Shown here piece after piece: positions 17,103 through 25,649 of a stretch of DNA of 64,000 nt. The translations under genes and the position numbers were made by a program. Position 1 is the first letter of the stretch; each line of letters opens with the position of its first letter. The notes under the pieces are model-generated. The model worked only from the letters and a program-made list of their open reading frames with translations, did no database searches and was not told the origin of the DNA. The DNA comes from Pontibacter roseus DSM 17521 (GTDB lineage Bacteria; Bacteroidota; Bacteroidia; Cytophagales; Hymenobacteraceae). The DNA lies in NCBI RefSeq assembly GCF_000373265.1, contig NZ_KB890767.1:1-64000 (forward strand), in the 5' to 3' direction.

Positions 17103-18353
17103 TTAGAAGTTAGTGAGCAAAGCTGCGTTTTTAACCCGTTCCTCTTGCTCAAAAGAGGCTAAATAGTTTTCTGTTGTCTTCAGGTCATTATGCCCTAGGC
17201 TCTCCGATATGAATGCAATATTTGCACCTGATCGCTTCAATACGGTAGCATAACTGTGTCGTGCCGTGTAGGTGCTTATATTAGGAATTCCAAGCTTTTT
17301 GCTGATTACCTTCATCTTGGTATTCATAAGCTTTGTGATATTCTTGATCTTTGTACGCTCCAATTCTGGACTCTCTCCACCCTGTAGGAATGGAAATATA
17401 AAGGTGTCGGGACTCTCCATTGCATTGCCCCAACGATCAATGATTGTCTGCATTTCAGGCAACAATTGAGCGTGGATTAGCTTCTTCTTCTTTGCCTTAG
17501 CCAAAGTCTTCTGTCGATAAAAACAGATCTCTCCATTCCGGATACTGGAGTACCTTAACTTGCAGATGTCAGTAATATTTGCTCCGTTGCACAAGTAAGA
17601 AAAAAACCAAAGATCCCGACACATTTCAATAGTATCGGTCTCACATTCATACCTTACAATTTCTCCGATATCTTTGATATTCAGAGCTATGCTACGGCCT
17701 TCATGCTGTGGTATTTCGTATTTACCCTTTCCAAATGGGTGTTGGGCTTGCTTGATGACCCCTGAACTTTTAGCTTCATTAACTATTACTTGCAAGGCTC
17801 GCATGTACATGGACACGGTAGTATAGCTCTTACCTTCATCAAGCAGGTACTGCTCGTATCGCCTTAGCCAATCAACTGTGATTTGTTTGAACTCAACACT
17901 GGTACTAGTCGACTTCTCTTTTGCAAACAGCTCAATGCTCCTCAGAGTGTATTTATACCAATCTGCAGTGCTTACCTTACCCATTTCTTTAAAGTTATCT
18001 ATTCGAGCCGTGAATGCTGCATTCAGTGTACCGTTAATGTCGGTAGCCTTACCTAATCGCTTATTAAGCTCATTGAATGAAAAAATTTCCTGATCGGCAA
18101 GCTCCTCAACATGCTTCTTAATATAGTCTGTAGCCTTTTGCAGATCTTCTTTAAGCCTAGTCATTTTCTGGGCCTTAGCCGTTGGCAGCTTATCCCAGTC
18201 TGATACGGACAGTCTTCTATTTGTTGAGTAGTATTTCTGGACTCGTTTATAGGTTATCCTTATCCGGATCGGAAAAGTACCGTCTGCGTTGGGTTTACGG
18301 GTATCAAGCAGTGTGGCGAGCTTGATACCACCAATGGCTGTATAATCAAACAT
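17103..18353 (-). CDS. Tyrosine recombinase (site-specific integrase)
   Basis: A 416-residue protein with the layout of Bacteroidota integrases. It has an N-terminal arm-binding domain (KLATLLDTRKPNADGTFPIRIRITYKR), a SAM-like core-binding domain (about 105-205), and a catalytic domain. Visible catalytic parts are the Arg region around ITDICKLRYSS, TARHSYAT, LGHNDLKTT and the tyrosine in ENYLASF. The gene reads away from the tRNA-Ala fragment, and its start is about 180 nt from it, the usual layout for a tRNA-targeting integrase. It should catalyse integration and, with the HTH protein, excision. Tandem GTACATACAAA repeats lie just upstream. Confidence 0.92.
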   Translation of the reverse strand: MFDYTAIGGIKLATLLDTRKPNADGTFPIRIRITYKRVQKYYSTNRRLSVSDWDKLPTAKAQKMTRLKEDLQKATDYIKKHVEELADQEIFSFNELNKRLGKATDINGTLNAAFTARIDNFKEMGKVSTADWYKYTLRSIELFAKEKSTSTSVEFKQITVDWLRRYEQYLLDEGKSYTTVSMYMRALQVIVNEAKSSGVIKQAQHPFGKGKYEIPQHEGRSIALNIKDIGEIVRYECETDTIEMCRDLWFFSYLCNGANITDICKLRYSSIRNGEICFYRQKTLAKAKKKKLIHAQLLPEMQTIIDRWGNAMESPDTFIFPFLQGGESPELERTKIKNITKLMNTKMKVISKKLGIPNISTYTARHSYATVLKRSGANIAFISESLGHNDLKTTENYLASFEQEERVKNAALLTNF

Positions 18354-18370
18354 GCTGTATGAATCTAAAT

Positions 18371-18409
18371 GTATGTACCCTCAAATGGTACATACAAAGT
18401 ACATACAAA
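18371..18409. promoter_or_regulatory. Tandem and inverted GTACATAC repeats upstream of the integrase
   Basis: GTACATACAAA occurs twice head to tail (18388-18398 and 18399-18409), and an inverted half, GTATGTAC, sits at 18371-18378. They lie 18-56 nt upstream of the integrase start, between it and the att site. They could be arm-type integrase sites or an operator controlling int. Confidence 0.5.
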
Positions 18410-18530
18410 TGTATAAAATAAATGATAATACAGGAAAATATATGTTAAGATAATTTTGCCGTTACGGAGTCATAACCAGCTATTTATGAAACATATACTA
18501 AAACATGAATACTAAAGAAAACACCATTCT

Positions 18531-18577
18531 TTTGCATGGCATGCAAGAGGTCATCGGTTCGACTCCGATATTCTCCA
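18531..18577 (+). other. attachment site: 3' fragment of tRNA-Ala(GGC)
   Basis: The sequence folds as the 3' part of a tRNA. The anticodon stem is TTTGC/GCAAG around loop ATGGCAT (anticodon GGC, alanine). Then come the variable loop AGGTC, T-arm ATCGG-TTCGACT-CCGAT and acceptor strand ATTCTCC with discriminator A. There is no D-arm or 5' acceptor strand upstream, so this is not a working gene. It is what remains on the chromosomal side when an element integrates into the 3' part of a tRNA gene. The intact tRNA should lie at the other end of the element, left of the window. Confidence 0.85.
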
Positions 18578-18580
18578 CGA

Positions 18581-18612
18581 AAGGCAACCTATTCAGGTTG
18601 CCTTTTTGTTTA
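18581..18612 (+). terminator. Original tRNA-Ala terminator
   Basis: AGGCAACC/GGTTGCCT stem with a six-base loop and a run of T (18604 on), directly after the tRNA fragment. It was presumably the terminator of the tRNA before insertion. Confidence 0.8.
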
Positions 18613-18713
18613 CCGCCCCTCCTTCTGGTGCCATTGCCGGCAAATCCCCTCCATTCCCAGATATACATAACATGCCTCCGGTACAGCCGTACCTTATAGT
18701 TCAACCATTAAAG

Positions 18714-18721
18714 AAGGAGGG
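18714..18721 (+). promoter_or_regulatory. Strong Shine-Dalgarno of the DUF2267 gene
   Basis: AAGGAGGG lies six bases before ATG 18727. Such a full Shine-Dalgarno is unusual in Bacteroidota and confirms this start. Confidence 0.55.
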
Positions 18722-18726
18722 ACAGT

Positions 18727-19161
18727 ATGGCATTCAACTTTGAGGACAACAAGAAGGACGCGATTGTGCTATTGCAGACAGTGGCCCAGGAGCTCGGCAC
18801 CGAGGACATGAACAAGGCGGGTCGCATCTTCAGGGCGGTGTTACAGTCCATACGCGACAGACTGCCTGTAATCGATGCCGTTCAATTCGCGGCACAACTG
18901 CCCATCTTCTGGAAGGGCATCTACTTTGACCAGTACGACGTGAGTAAGGTGCCCGTCGAGATTCGGGATGCGCAGGAATGGATAAACTACATCCGAAACA
19001 AGAACGCCTTTGCCGCCAACAACGACTTCCAGCAGGACGAAGAGATTTCAGCTGCCTTCCGCAGCGTAGTGCATGCCTTGCAACAACACATGACCGACGG
19101 TCAGTTGCAGCAGGTGATAAATTCCCTGAACCAGGATATACAGGAACTCCTGGTTGTTTAA
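18727..19161 (+). CDS. DUF2267-family protein
   Basis: A 144-residue soluble protein spanning a complete DUF2267 domain. It begins with a helix carrying VLQTVAQELGTED, then AGRIFRAVLQSIRDRLPVIDAVQFAAQLPIFWKGIYFDQYD, and a C-terminal helical part ending in the SLNQDIQELL region. Family members are often next to stress genes, but their function is unknown. The gene stands alone, is closed by a bidirectional hairpin shared with cysM, and is the first chromosomal gene right of the inserted element. It contrasts with its left neighbours in GC content. Confidence 0.85.
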   Translation: MAFNFEDNKKDAIVLLQTVAQELGTEDMNKAGRIFRAVLQSIRDRLPVIDAVQFAAQLPIFWKGIYFDQYDVSKVPVEIRDAQEWINYIRNKNAFAANNDFQQDEEISAAFRSVVHALQQHMTDGQLQQVINSLNQDIQELLVV

Positions 19162-19170
19162 CTTATTCAA

Positions 19171-19204
19171 CAAGCGGCCTGTCTCAGAAGAGGCAGGCCG
19201 CTTG
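19171..19204. terminator. Bidirectional hairpin between DUF2267 and cysM
   Basis: An 11-bp perfect stem CAAGCGGCCTG/CAGGCCGCTTG sits between two convergent genes. T-runs are weak on both sides. Confidence 0.6.
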
Positions 19205-19228
19205 TTGATTTGGCCCACTTATGAGAAG

Positions 19229-20146
19229 CTATACAAACAAACCCTCCACAGATAGGTAGCGCTCCCCAGTATCATAGCAGAAGGTGAGAATCCGAGCTCC
19301 TTCTTTTATCCCCTCATCCAGCTTCTGTTGCACAGCCGCCAATGAGCCTCCTGACGATATACCTACAAATATACCTTCCTCGGTGGCTGCCCGGCGCGCA
19401 AAATCATAGGCATCGTCTGCGTTCACCTGCACCACCCCATCCAGCAAGCTGGTATCCATGATGCTGGGTATGAAACCAGCGCCCACCCCTTGTATAGGAT
19501 GTGGCCCCGGTTGTCCGCCGCTCAGCACAGGCGATGCGGATGGTTCCACCGCGTATACCTTCAGATTAGGGAAATGCCGCTTCAGTACACGGGCCACCCC
19601 GGTGATGTGCCCGCCAGTGCCCACACCTGTTATCATGTAGTCGAAACCTTCCGGAAAGTCGTTGAGTATCTCCTGCGCCGTGGTCTCCATGTGCACCTGG
19701 GTATTGGCTTCGTTGTCAAACTGCATGGGCATCCAGGAATGCTGGTGCTCCTCGAGCATCTCCCGGGCACGCTCTATGGCCCCTTTCATTCCCTTCTCAC
19801 GGGGTGTGAGTTCCAACTTGGCACCGTAGGCAGCCATGAGGCGGCGGCGCTCAATAGACATGGACTCAGGCATGACGAGAACCAGATTGTAGCCTTTCAC
19901 GGCCGCCACCATCGCCAGGCCCACGCCGGTGTTGCCGGAGGTTGGCTCAATGATGACACTGCCCTTTTTCAGGATGCCTTTGCTCTCAGCGTCCTCCACC
20001 ATGGCGAGTGCTATCCGGTCTTTGATGCTTCCGGCCGGGTTGGCCCGTTCCAATTTCATCCACACTTCCGCCTTGTTTTGGAACAGCCTGTTGATGCGTA
20101 CGGCTGGGGTTTTTCCTATTGTTTCTAGTATAGAATGCGCCTTCAT
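19229..20146 (-). CDS. cysM: Cysteine synthase (O-acetylserine sulfhydrylase), CysM type
   Basis: A 305-residue fold-type II PLP enzyme that makes L-cysteine from O-acetylserine and sulfide. Visible motifs are the PLP lysine in GSIKDRIA (about K42), the substrate loop [12 protein letters not shown] (about 67-78), the phosphate-binding [10 protein letters not shown], and a C-terminal [10 protein letters not shown]. The length and the IMDTS region fit CysK/CysM; the assignment to CysM rather than CysK is tentative. The gene is downstream of cysE by 16 nt on the same strand, so substrate synthesis and use are encoded together. A hairpin follows its stop. Confidence 0.9.
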   Translation of the reverse strand: MKAHSILETIGKTPAVRINRLFQNKAEVWMKLERANPAGSIKDRIALAMVEDAESKGILKKGSVIIEPTSGNTGVGLAMVAAVKGYNLVLVMPESMSIERRRLMAAYGAKLELTPREKGMKGAIERAREMLEEHQHSWMPMQFDNEANTQVHMETTAQEILNDFPEGFDYMITGVGTGGHITGVARVLKRHFPNLKVYAVEPSASPVLSGGQPGPHPIQGVGAGFIPSIMDTSLLDGVVQVNADDAYDFARRAATEEGIFVGISSGGSLAAVQQKLDEGIKEGARILTFCYDTGERYLSVEGLFV

Positions 20147-20162
20147 GATTATGGTATGTAGT

Positions 20163-21005
20163 TTAAATAGAGAAATTCAGTATATCTACGGGGTCGTCAT
20201 AATAGCTCACCTTTATCTGCGGCCGGTGATAGACCCGCGCATAGGGCGGCACGCTTTCGGTCAGCCACACGTTACCGCCAATGATACTGCGCCTGCCCAC
20301 TACGGTGTTGCCTCCTAAGATGGTAGCTCCTGCATAGATGACCACGCTGTCCTCTATGGTTGGGTGTCTTTTTATGTTCGCCATGGCTTTGTCTACGCTT
20401 AAGGCGCCCAATGTCACGCCCTGGTATATCTTCACATCGTTGCCTATAACGGCGGTCTGTCCGATGACCACGCCGGTGCCATGGTCGATACAGAAGCGGG
20501 CGCCAATCTGTGCGCCGGGGTGTATGTCTATACCTGTCCGGGTGTGGGCGTAGGCCGACAGCACCCGGGGCAGCAGCGGCACTCCCATTTGGCAGAACTG
20601 GTGCGCCAGCCTGTATACCGCCACCGCAAAAAAACCTGGATAGGTACGGATGACCTCATCCACATTCACAGCGGCAGGGTCCCCGGCCTCAATGGCGGCG
20701 GCATCGTCCATGAGCTGGCGCTGCAACTGTGGCAAAGCCTCAAAGAAATCCGCCGCCAAGGCGCCTGGCTCTCCGGGAAGCCGCTCCTGAATCCGGATGA
20801 GTATGCGTTCCAGGTCTTCCTGCAACTGTATCAGGGAGCGTTCTATCTCCAGGCGGCTGCTGAAAGAGCGCTCCGAGAGGGAGGGGAAAAGAAGCTGCAG
20901 TGCACCATCCAAAAACGCGCAACTCATGGAGTGCGGCACCACATGCCGCGCCTGCTGGTGTACAGACGCCAGATGTTCCACAAATGCTTGGTTTACGTAC
21001 GCCAT
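20163..21005 (-). CDS. cysE: Serine O-acetyltransferase
   Basis: A 280-residue enzyme that acetylates L-serine with acetyl-CoA, the committed step of cysteine synthesis. The N-terminal half is helical (about 1-150), as in EpsC-type CysE. The C-terminal half has left-handed beta-helix hexapeptides with the catalytic HPGAQIG, the [10 protein letters not shown] motif, and GVTLGALS. It is longer than E. coli CysE only at the N-terminus. It precedes cysM by 16 nt. The final residues (about 265-280) lack the usual C-terminal GI motif that docks into CysK, so complex formation with cysteine synthase is not evident. Confidence 0.9.
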   Translation of the reverse strand: MAYVNQAFVEHLASVHQQARHVVPHSMSCAFLDGALQLLFPSLSERSFSSRLEIERSLIQLQEDLERILIRIQERLPGEPGALAADFFEALPQLQRQLMDDAAAIEAGDPAAVNVDEVIRTYPGFFAVAVYRLAHQFCQMGVPLLPRVLSAYAHTRTGIDIHPGAQIGARFCIDHGTGVVIGQTAVIGNDVKIYQGVTLGALSVDKAMANIKRHPTIEDSVVIYAGATILGGNTVVGRRSIIGGNVWLTESVPPYARVYHRPQIKVSYYDDPVDILNFSI

Positions 21006-21316
21006 TTATGTTCTTGAACCAGTTGGTGTATGATAAAGTTTTAACAGCGGACGCCGCCAAGCCGCATCCACAGACCAGATTATCTATACGTGTCAGCGCT
21101 GTTCCGTGTGCAGCAGCGCCAAACAATTATACCTCAGCGTCTCTCAGAGCCATGAATTAATACAAAGCTATACCTAAGTGTCGTGCAATCTTCTTATTAG
21201 GCATCTGGAAACAAATCCTATACCTGTGCTATACCTGCAAATGCAAAAGGCTCCTTCGGTTGAGGGAGCCTTTTGCATTTGTATAGTAATATTGTCTGTA
21301 GTAGCAGCTGTACCGG
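21006..21316. other. Spacer between cysE and a lipoprotein gene
   Basis: About 310 nt without a credible gene. It contains three CTATACCT words (near 21169, 21219 and 21230) and the terminator at 21241-21278. It presumably holds the cysE promoter, but I could not identify a clear TAnnTTTG box on the minus strand. Confidence 0.5.
21241..21278. terminator. Hairpin terminator after the lipoprotein gene
   Basis: A 14-bp stem ATGCAAAAGGCTCC/GGAGCCTTTTGCAT downstream of the minus-strand lipoprotein gene, with A/T-rich flanks so it can work in both directions. Confidence 0.75.
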
Positions 21317-22003
21317 TTAGTCGCGGCAGAACTCTATGACGTCGATGGCGCCATCACCGGACTTCTTTTTCTTGCCGGTAAAGGTCACGACCAGCTTGTG
21401 TACGCCCGGTGTATCGATGCGCAGACGGGTGGCGCCGTTACCGCCCGTTACAGGAAGCGGCATGGTTTTGATGAGCTGCCCCGATTGGCTGTAAAGGGCC
21501 AGGGTAGAACCGGCCTCGTCCTCTTCAATGTCGAGCACATGTATGCCTTTGAGGGTGATGCTGCCCATGGCAGAGAAGTCCATCTCGATGCGGCCTCCCT
21601 CGCCGTAGAAGTTGGTCTCACCCGCTTCGGCCTGGTTCACCAATAGGATGTTGCCCATAGGGCGCATGGCGTTGTTATTTGGGGTTCTGAAATCCTGAAG
21701 GGCGCCAGATGGACTGCTGGTGTCAAACAGCCTCGCTACGTTTTCAGTTCTGTAGGTCCCGTTCGGCAGGCGGCGCTGTGCCGATACTCCCACGGGTGTG
21801 CCCTGGCTGTAGGCCATGGCAATGGTACCGCCTGTGCTGTATTCCTGTTCGTCGAATTCAATTATCTCACAGCTGGTGGGGTCGGTGCCGTATCTTTTCA
21901 CTTCCGACAAAGCCATTGGCTCTGTCATTTGCTCTTCCTTTTCACATCCCATTGATACTATACCCAGCATGGCGAGTGCAATCATGTTCCCAATCATCTT
22001 CAT
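21317..22003 (-). CDS. Hypothetical lipoprotein
   Basis: A 228-residue protein with a lipoprotein signal (LGIVSMGC, lipidated Cys at about 20), so it should be anchored to a membrane, facing the periplasm or the surface. The following acidic EKEEQMTEP stretch resembles a surface-export signal of Bacteroidota lipoproteins (inference). The rest contains beta-rich segments ending in LRIDTPGVHKLVVTFTGKKKK, which looks like a carbohydrate-binding or jelly-roll-like fold, but I recognise no family. It stands alone, with a terminator downstream and about 300 nt before the MFS gene. Confidence 0.7.
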   Translation of the reverse strand: MKMIGNMIALAMLGIVSMGCEKEEQMTEPMALSEVKRYGTDPTSCEIIEFDEQEYSTGGTIAMAYSQGTPVGVSAQRRLPNGTYRTENVARLFDTSSPSGALQDFRTPNNNAMRPMGNILLVNQAEAGETNFYGEGGRIEMDFSAMGSITLKGIHVLDIEEDEAGSTLALYSQSGQLIKTMPLPVTGGNGATRLRIDTPGVHKLVVTFTGKKKKSGDGAIDVIEFCRD

Positions 22004-22309
22004 TATACCTTTGGCTCCAGTTAAAAATTTACCGCTGTCTGCTTATACCTTTCCCTGATGCCACGTGCTAAGGTTACTGAAGCGAGCATTGAAACAATGC
22101 GTGCCTGAGGGACAGAAGCCAGGTTGTTGCAGGAATGAGATAAGTGAAGAACAGCTTTAGAGGCTTTTACGGAGATGTCTTGTTATGGATTGGTCGAAAG
22201 CAAGAAAATCAGAATATTATCTTAAATATTAGTGCAATTCAGAATATAACTCCTTGTCTGTCAATGCTAAATAAATCAATAATATTTTTGCCTGAATAGC
22301 ACTATATTG
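22004..22309. other. Spacer upstream of the lipoprotein gene
   Basis: About 305 nt with no supported ORF. The stretch 22190-22300 is locally AT-rich and probably contains the lipoprotein promoter. I see no repeat or RNA gene. Confidence 0.4.
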
Positions 22310-23476
22310 CTATTGTTCATTTTTAACAAAGAACAACAAGTACAAAAAAGCCACCGCGGCGCAAGCGCCTCCGGTCCAGAAGACGAGCGGGAACCTAGAC
22401 GGGTCGTTGCTATAAATCCAACCCGAGGAAAGGGCTCCCAATCCTATACCTGCCTCCATGGCAATGTACATGGTGGCCATGGCCCTGCCCCGGCGCTCCG
22501 GATGGCTCAGGTCGATGGTCCAGGCGAAGACGGTGGGTGAGTTCATGCCCACGGCTACCCCAAAAACGGCCGCCGCCACCAGCAGGCCTGTGGCAGAGGT
22601 GGCAAAGCCTATCATGCCCATCGCCACGACCAGCAGCGCCGAACTCACCCGAAGCACTTTGATGCGGCCATACCTGTCTGACACGCGGCCGGCCAGAAAG
22701 CGGATGGCCAGTGAGGAGAGCGTGAAGCTGGAGAAGAAAAGCCCCTTGTTCTGTATACCCAGGTACTCGCTGAAGTCTGGTATGATGGTGAGAATGCCCC
22801 CGAAGGAAATGACGGTGAGCAGCATCACCACCGACGGCGACACCACACGAGGTTCAAATATCTCGCTGCGCGATATCTTGAGCAGGCCCATCCGGAAACG
22901 GTTCGGGTTGTCCAGCGTCTCGTGCATGCGCGCCACTACGGCCACCGACAGGAAAGCCGCCAACGACGAGGAGTAGAACATGGTGTCGAGCGAGAAGTTG
23001 TTGGCGATGGCTGCCCCAAGCGCCGGTCCCGCCGCCATACCCAGGCTTCCGGACAGGCCCAGCAAACCGGTGGCCTCTCCCCTTCGGTCCATCGGGATGA
23101 TATCAGCCACATAGGCGGCGGTGCCCGTAGGTGTGAAACCAGTCGAGAAGCCATGCACCAGCCGCAGCAGCAGAAACGCCGCCACCGAGCCCGTGACCGG
23201 GTAAAGGAACCCGCAGATGATGCAGACTGCACCGCCCACCAACATCACCGGCACACGCCCCACCTTGTCAGCCAGCTGCCCGCTGAACGGCCGCGACAAG
23301 CCAGCTGTCAGCGTGAAAAGCGCGATAATCAGACCCTTATATTCGGCGCCGCCCAGCTTGGTGATGTAGTTGGGCAGCTCCGGGATAATCATGTTGAAAC
23401 TGGAAAAGAACAAAAAGGAGCTTAAACACAGCAATCCGAATTGAAGCCCATACACACGCGTTTTCTGCTCAGCCAT
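22310..23476 (-). CDS. Major facilitator superfamily transporter
   Basis: A 388-residue inner-membrane protein with about twelve hydrophobic segments. The loop between segments 2 and 3, GQLADKVGRVPVM, is the MFS signature, repeated as AGRVSDRYGRIKVL after segment 8. It belongs with drug/sugar-type exporters of the DHA1-like group. The substrate cannot be read from the sequence. It is monocistronic, and the next gene upstream on the same strand begins about 270 nt away. Confidence 0.88.
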   Translation of the reverse strand: MAEQKTRVYGLQFGLLCLSSFLFFSSFNMIIPELPNYITKLGGAEYKGLIIALFTLTAGLSRPFSGQLADKVGRVPVMLVGGAVCIICGFLYPVTGSVAAFLLLRLVHGFSTGFTPTGTAAYVADIIPMDRRGEATGLLGLSGSLGMAAGPALGAAIANNFSLDTMFYSSSLAAFLSVAVVARMHETLDNPNRFRMGLLKISRSEIFEPRVVSPSVVMLLTVISFGGILTIIPDFSEYLGIQNKGLFFSSFTLSSLAIRFLAGRVSDRYGRIKVLRVSSALLVVAMGMIGFATSATGLLVAAAVFGVAVGMNSPTVFAWTIDLSHPERRGRAMATMYIAMEAGIGLGALSSGWIYSNDPSRFPLVFWTGGACAAVAFLYLLFFVKNEQ

Positions 23477-23750
23477 AAAATGTAATCAGGCTGCAAATTT
23501 GGGGAAACCTTCGCTCCCAAACCAGAGCCAATGCCAATTCTTATAAAGGCTGTTGGCAGATTGAGGCAAAGCGGCATAGCTGACCGAATTAGCTTGATTG
23601 ACTATAAGGATTGTCCTGCGAAGCAAAGGACTGTGACAGGTATAGGCGCCCTTTGCCGACGCTACAGGTATGGCGTGAAGGCATGGAGAGCGTGTCCAGG
23701 CAGGATTAACCGGTGCAGACGCAGGAAGAGGGTGAGGTGAATTTGAACAG

Positions 23751-24251
23751 TCAGGCGGCTCCGCCAGGAGACTGAGTGAATATGCGCATGCCTGTGAGTT
23801 TGACATGGTGCTCAGCGGCCGCCATCTGCACGTGCATGGCCAATTGACTGGCTGCGCTGGGGCTTTGAATCAGTCCCAGGCGCATCAGCACCTGCCTGCC
23901 ACCATTTAAATCGAACAGGATGTACCGCTCCGACACCTGCACGCTGTGCACCTGCTGCCAGTAGATTTGCCGCTCGCTGCTAAAGAGGCTCAGTTTGTAG
24001 CTTATCATGGCTGGAGTCATCGAGAAATAAGCCTCTTTGAGCTGTACTCTGCCTGTGCCTACCGCCACTAATAGTACCCCTGTCACGCAAATCAAAGCAG
24101 CAGCCAGTGCCCAGTACCACCGGGTCTCCTCCCGGATAAACACATCGTTGAGGAAAGCAGCCATACCTCCGCTGAAAAAGAACAGCCCCAGCCAAAGCAT
24201 GTTCCGCTTGATTTGCTCAAGTTGCTTGGCAGAGAAAAGGCTGATGTACAT
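23751..24251 (-). CDS. PH-like two-helix membrane protein, paralogue 1
   Basis: A 166-residue protein with two transmembrane segments (about 18-36 and 46-66). A small beta-rich domain of bacterial PH type follows (FSMTPAMISYKLSLFSSERQIYWQQVHSVQVSERYILFDL). It is clearly paralogous to the next gene upstream on the same strand (shared AYFSMTP, LFG/SSER, IQ/YWQ, RLG.IQS) and more distantly to the third. The function is unknown. Such domains may sense membrane or peptide ligands. It is separated from paralogue 2 by a 400-nt spacer. Confidence 0.7.
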   Translation of the reverse strand: MYISLFSAKQLEQIKRNMLWLGLFFFSGGMAAFLNDVFIREETRWYWALAAALICVTGVLLVAVGTGRVQLKEAYFSMTPAMISYKLSLFSSERQIYWQQVHSVQVSERYILFDLNGGRQVLMRLGLIQSPSAASQLAMHVQMAAAEHHVKLTGMRIFTQSPGGAA

Positions 24252-24658
24252 AAAGTCTTACCTATAAATTGTTCACTATATTAGCTTCCGGCGGCAGGGT
24301 AAGCGGCCAGTAGCAGTGAGATGCTATACCTTGGTTCTTATCGCGTAACTAATCATACCTGCAACGGCATTGAGTCCCTCAGTTCAGGGTATAGCTGAAG
24401 CCGCCATAGCAGTGCCCTAAGCCTGTAGCAGGAATCTTAAATTGCAAAAAACTATTAATAAAATATTATTTTTAATTGTATACGCGCTACCCTCTAATCT
24501 GTTTATGAAGTTTCGACTTATTTAAATGCAATATTTTTATTGAGACGGATAGCTGGCAGCAAGAAAAAGAGGGGTCACAGCAAGTAAGGCAGCTAGTTCC
24601 TAGGAACAGCACAAAGTCCTTGTTTGCTACTTAGAAATTGAAAGCCTTGGGGAGAAAG
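24252..24658. other. Spacer between paralogues 1 and 2
   Basis: About 400 nt with no credible ORF. It contains CTATACCT words (24324, 24386) and a strongly AT-rich part (24440-24540), so it may hold a promoter for paralogue 1. Confidence 0.4.
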
Positions 24659-25150
24659 TCAGGCGATTTTCTGAGCGTTTGCAGGCACCTTGTTCACCTC
24701 CACGTTCTGCTCGATGGCCGCCAGCTGCAGACTCACGCTCACATGATTGGCGGTCCGGCTGCACTGGATATTCCCCAGGCGCATCACGGCCTGTGAGCCA
24801 TCCTTCAATTCAATCAGCACCGTGTGCTCCGACGCCTGGATGCTGTCGATGCTCTGCCATTGTATTTCGCGTTCCGGCCCGAACAGGCGCAGACGGTATT
24901 TGATTCTTTCCGGCGTCATGGAGAAATAGGCATCCCGGAGGGGTATCCTGTCGAGCCCAATGGCGGCGCACACCGCACCAGCCCCCAGCACCAGCCCGGC
25001 CGCGATAACCCGTCCCCAATGTGTCGGTTCCTCCAAGGCCACTTCATGCAGCACGGCCAATACGCCCCCGCAAAGCAGGAACACGCCGCTCCAGAGCAGC
25101 ACGCGCTTCGTGCGCTTCAGTTGTTGAGCCGGGTATAAGTTCACGTACAT
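24659..25150 (-). CDS. PH-like two-helix membrane protein, paralogue 2
   Basis: ATG 25150 (protein MYVNLYPAQQ, 163 residues) aligns with the start of paralogue 1 and lies 10 nt after the upstream stop. The longer frame from 25204 overlaps that gene and is not used. It has two hydrophobic segments followed by the PH-like domain (AYFSMTPERIKYRLRLFGPEREIQWQSIDSIQASEHTVLIEL). It is co-transcribed with paralogue 3 upstream. The residues shared with paralogue 1 cluster in the beta domain, so that part is probably functional. Ligand and role are unknown. Confidence 0.75.
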   Translation of the reverse strand: MYVNLYPAQQLKRTKRVLLWSGVFLLCGGVLAVLHEVALEEPTHWGRVIAAGLVLGAGAVCAAIGLDRIPLRDAYFSMTPERIKYRLRLFGPEREIQWQSIDSIQASEHTVLIELKDGSQAVMRLGNIQCSRTANHVSVSLQLAAIEQNVEVNKVPANAQKIA

Positions 25151-25160
25151 AGCTAGTGGG

Positions 25161-25649
25161 TTAGAGTTGCGGGTGTATGATTTCAATCTCTTTTTCAGCG
25201 GCAATGTCTAAAATTCCGCTCCTTACCCGATGCAGCACCTCCTCGCTCCGGATGGCCTGCAGGCTCACCTCATGCTGTTCCTCGTTCTTGAGCAAGAAAA
25301 CCACCTGTCGCGGCTCCAGCCGGATGCTATCCACCTCCTCCCAGTCAAACTCGTGCTCGGGCTGCATAAAGCCTTTGCGGTAGCGCACGCCAGTGGTCAG
25401 CAAAGTCAGGTGCCTGTTGTAACCGGGGTTCTTGTCCAGCCACATAGACGCCAGAAACAGGCAGACAGGCAGCAGACTGAACAGGTATAGGAAGGTCATG
25501 GCCGAGTGGAAATCCTTGACGGCGATGAGTTGGTAGAGCAGCCAACCGTGCAACGCGATGGAGAGCAGGGCCATCAGGAGCAGAACGCGCTCCAGCCTAG
25601 ACCTCACACTGTAGGCGCTGGAAAACAAGCGTATGCTGATTTCTTGCAT
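25161..25649 (-). CDS. PH-like two-helix membrane protein, paralogue 3
   Basis: A 162-residue protein with the same plan: two transmembrane helices (about 20-42 and 50-68) and a C-terminal beta domain with TTGVRYRKGFMQPEHEFDWEEVDSIRLEPRQVVFLL. The pattern (E-F-x-W-x-x-V-x-S-I) matches the other two proteins, although overall identity is low. It is the first gene of a short minus-strand pair with paralogue 2. Tandem duplication followed by divergence is the simplest explanation. Confidence 0.72.
   Translation of the reverse strand: MQEISIRLFSSAYSVRSRLERVLLLMALLSIALHGWLLYQLIAVKDFHSAMTFLYLFSLLPVCLFLASMWLDKNPGYNRHLTLLTTGVRYRKGFMQPEHEFDWEEVDSIRLEPRQVVFLLKNEEQHEVSLQAIRSEEVLHRVRSGILDIAAEKEIEIIHPQL

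Larger units (their letters stand above)
1..18580. mobile_element. Integrated PICI-like element (right part) in tRNA-Ala(GGC)
   Basis: The right boundary is a 3' tRNA-Ala fragment at 18531-18577, with a tyrosine recombinase gene immediately inside it. Replication and packaging-type genes follow on one strand: an HTH excisionase-like protein, a D5-type helicase-primase, a BT4734-like primase and a terminase small subunit. No large terminase, portal, capsid or tail gene is visible. The base composition is clearly more AT-rich than the DNA to the right, and the host word CTATACC is near background. Known phage-inducible chromosomal islands carry int, an AlpA-type regulator, a primase and TerS, so a satellite is the best reading (inference). 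An integrative plasmid or degraded prophage is also possible. The left end, with the restored tRNA, lies outside the window. Confidence 0.8.

Noticed and set aside
18481..18580. Complete tRNA gene
   Set aside because: Only the anticodon arm, variable loop, T-arm and 3' acceptor strand are present; the 5' half is missing.
19490..20128. 212-residue plus-strand ORF opposite cysM
   Set aside because: Antisense to a well-supported enzyme; composition is that of a reverse-frame shadow in GC-rich DNA.
23486..23806. 106-residue minus-strand ORF upstream of the MFS gene
   Set aside because: It is low in helix/strand pattern, overlaps paralogue 1 and has no conserved features.
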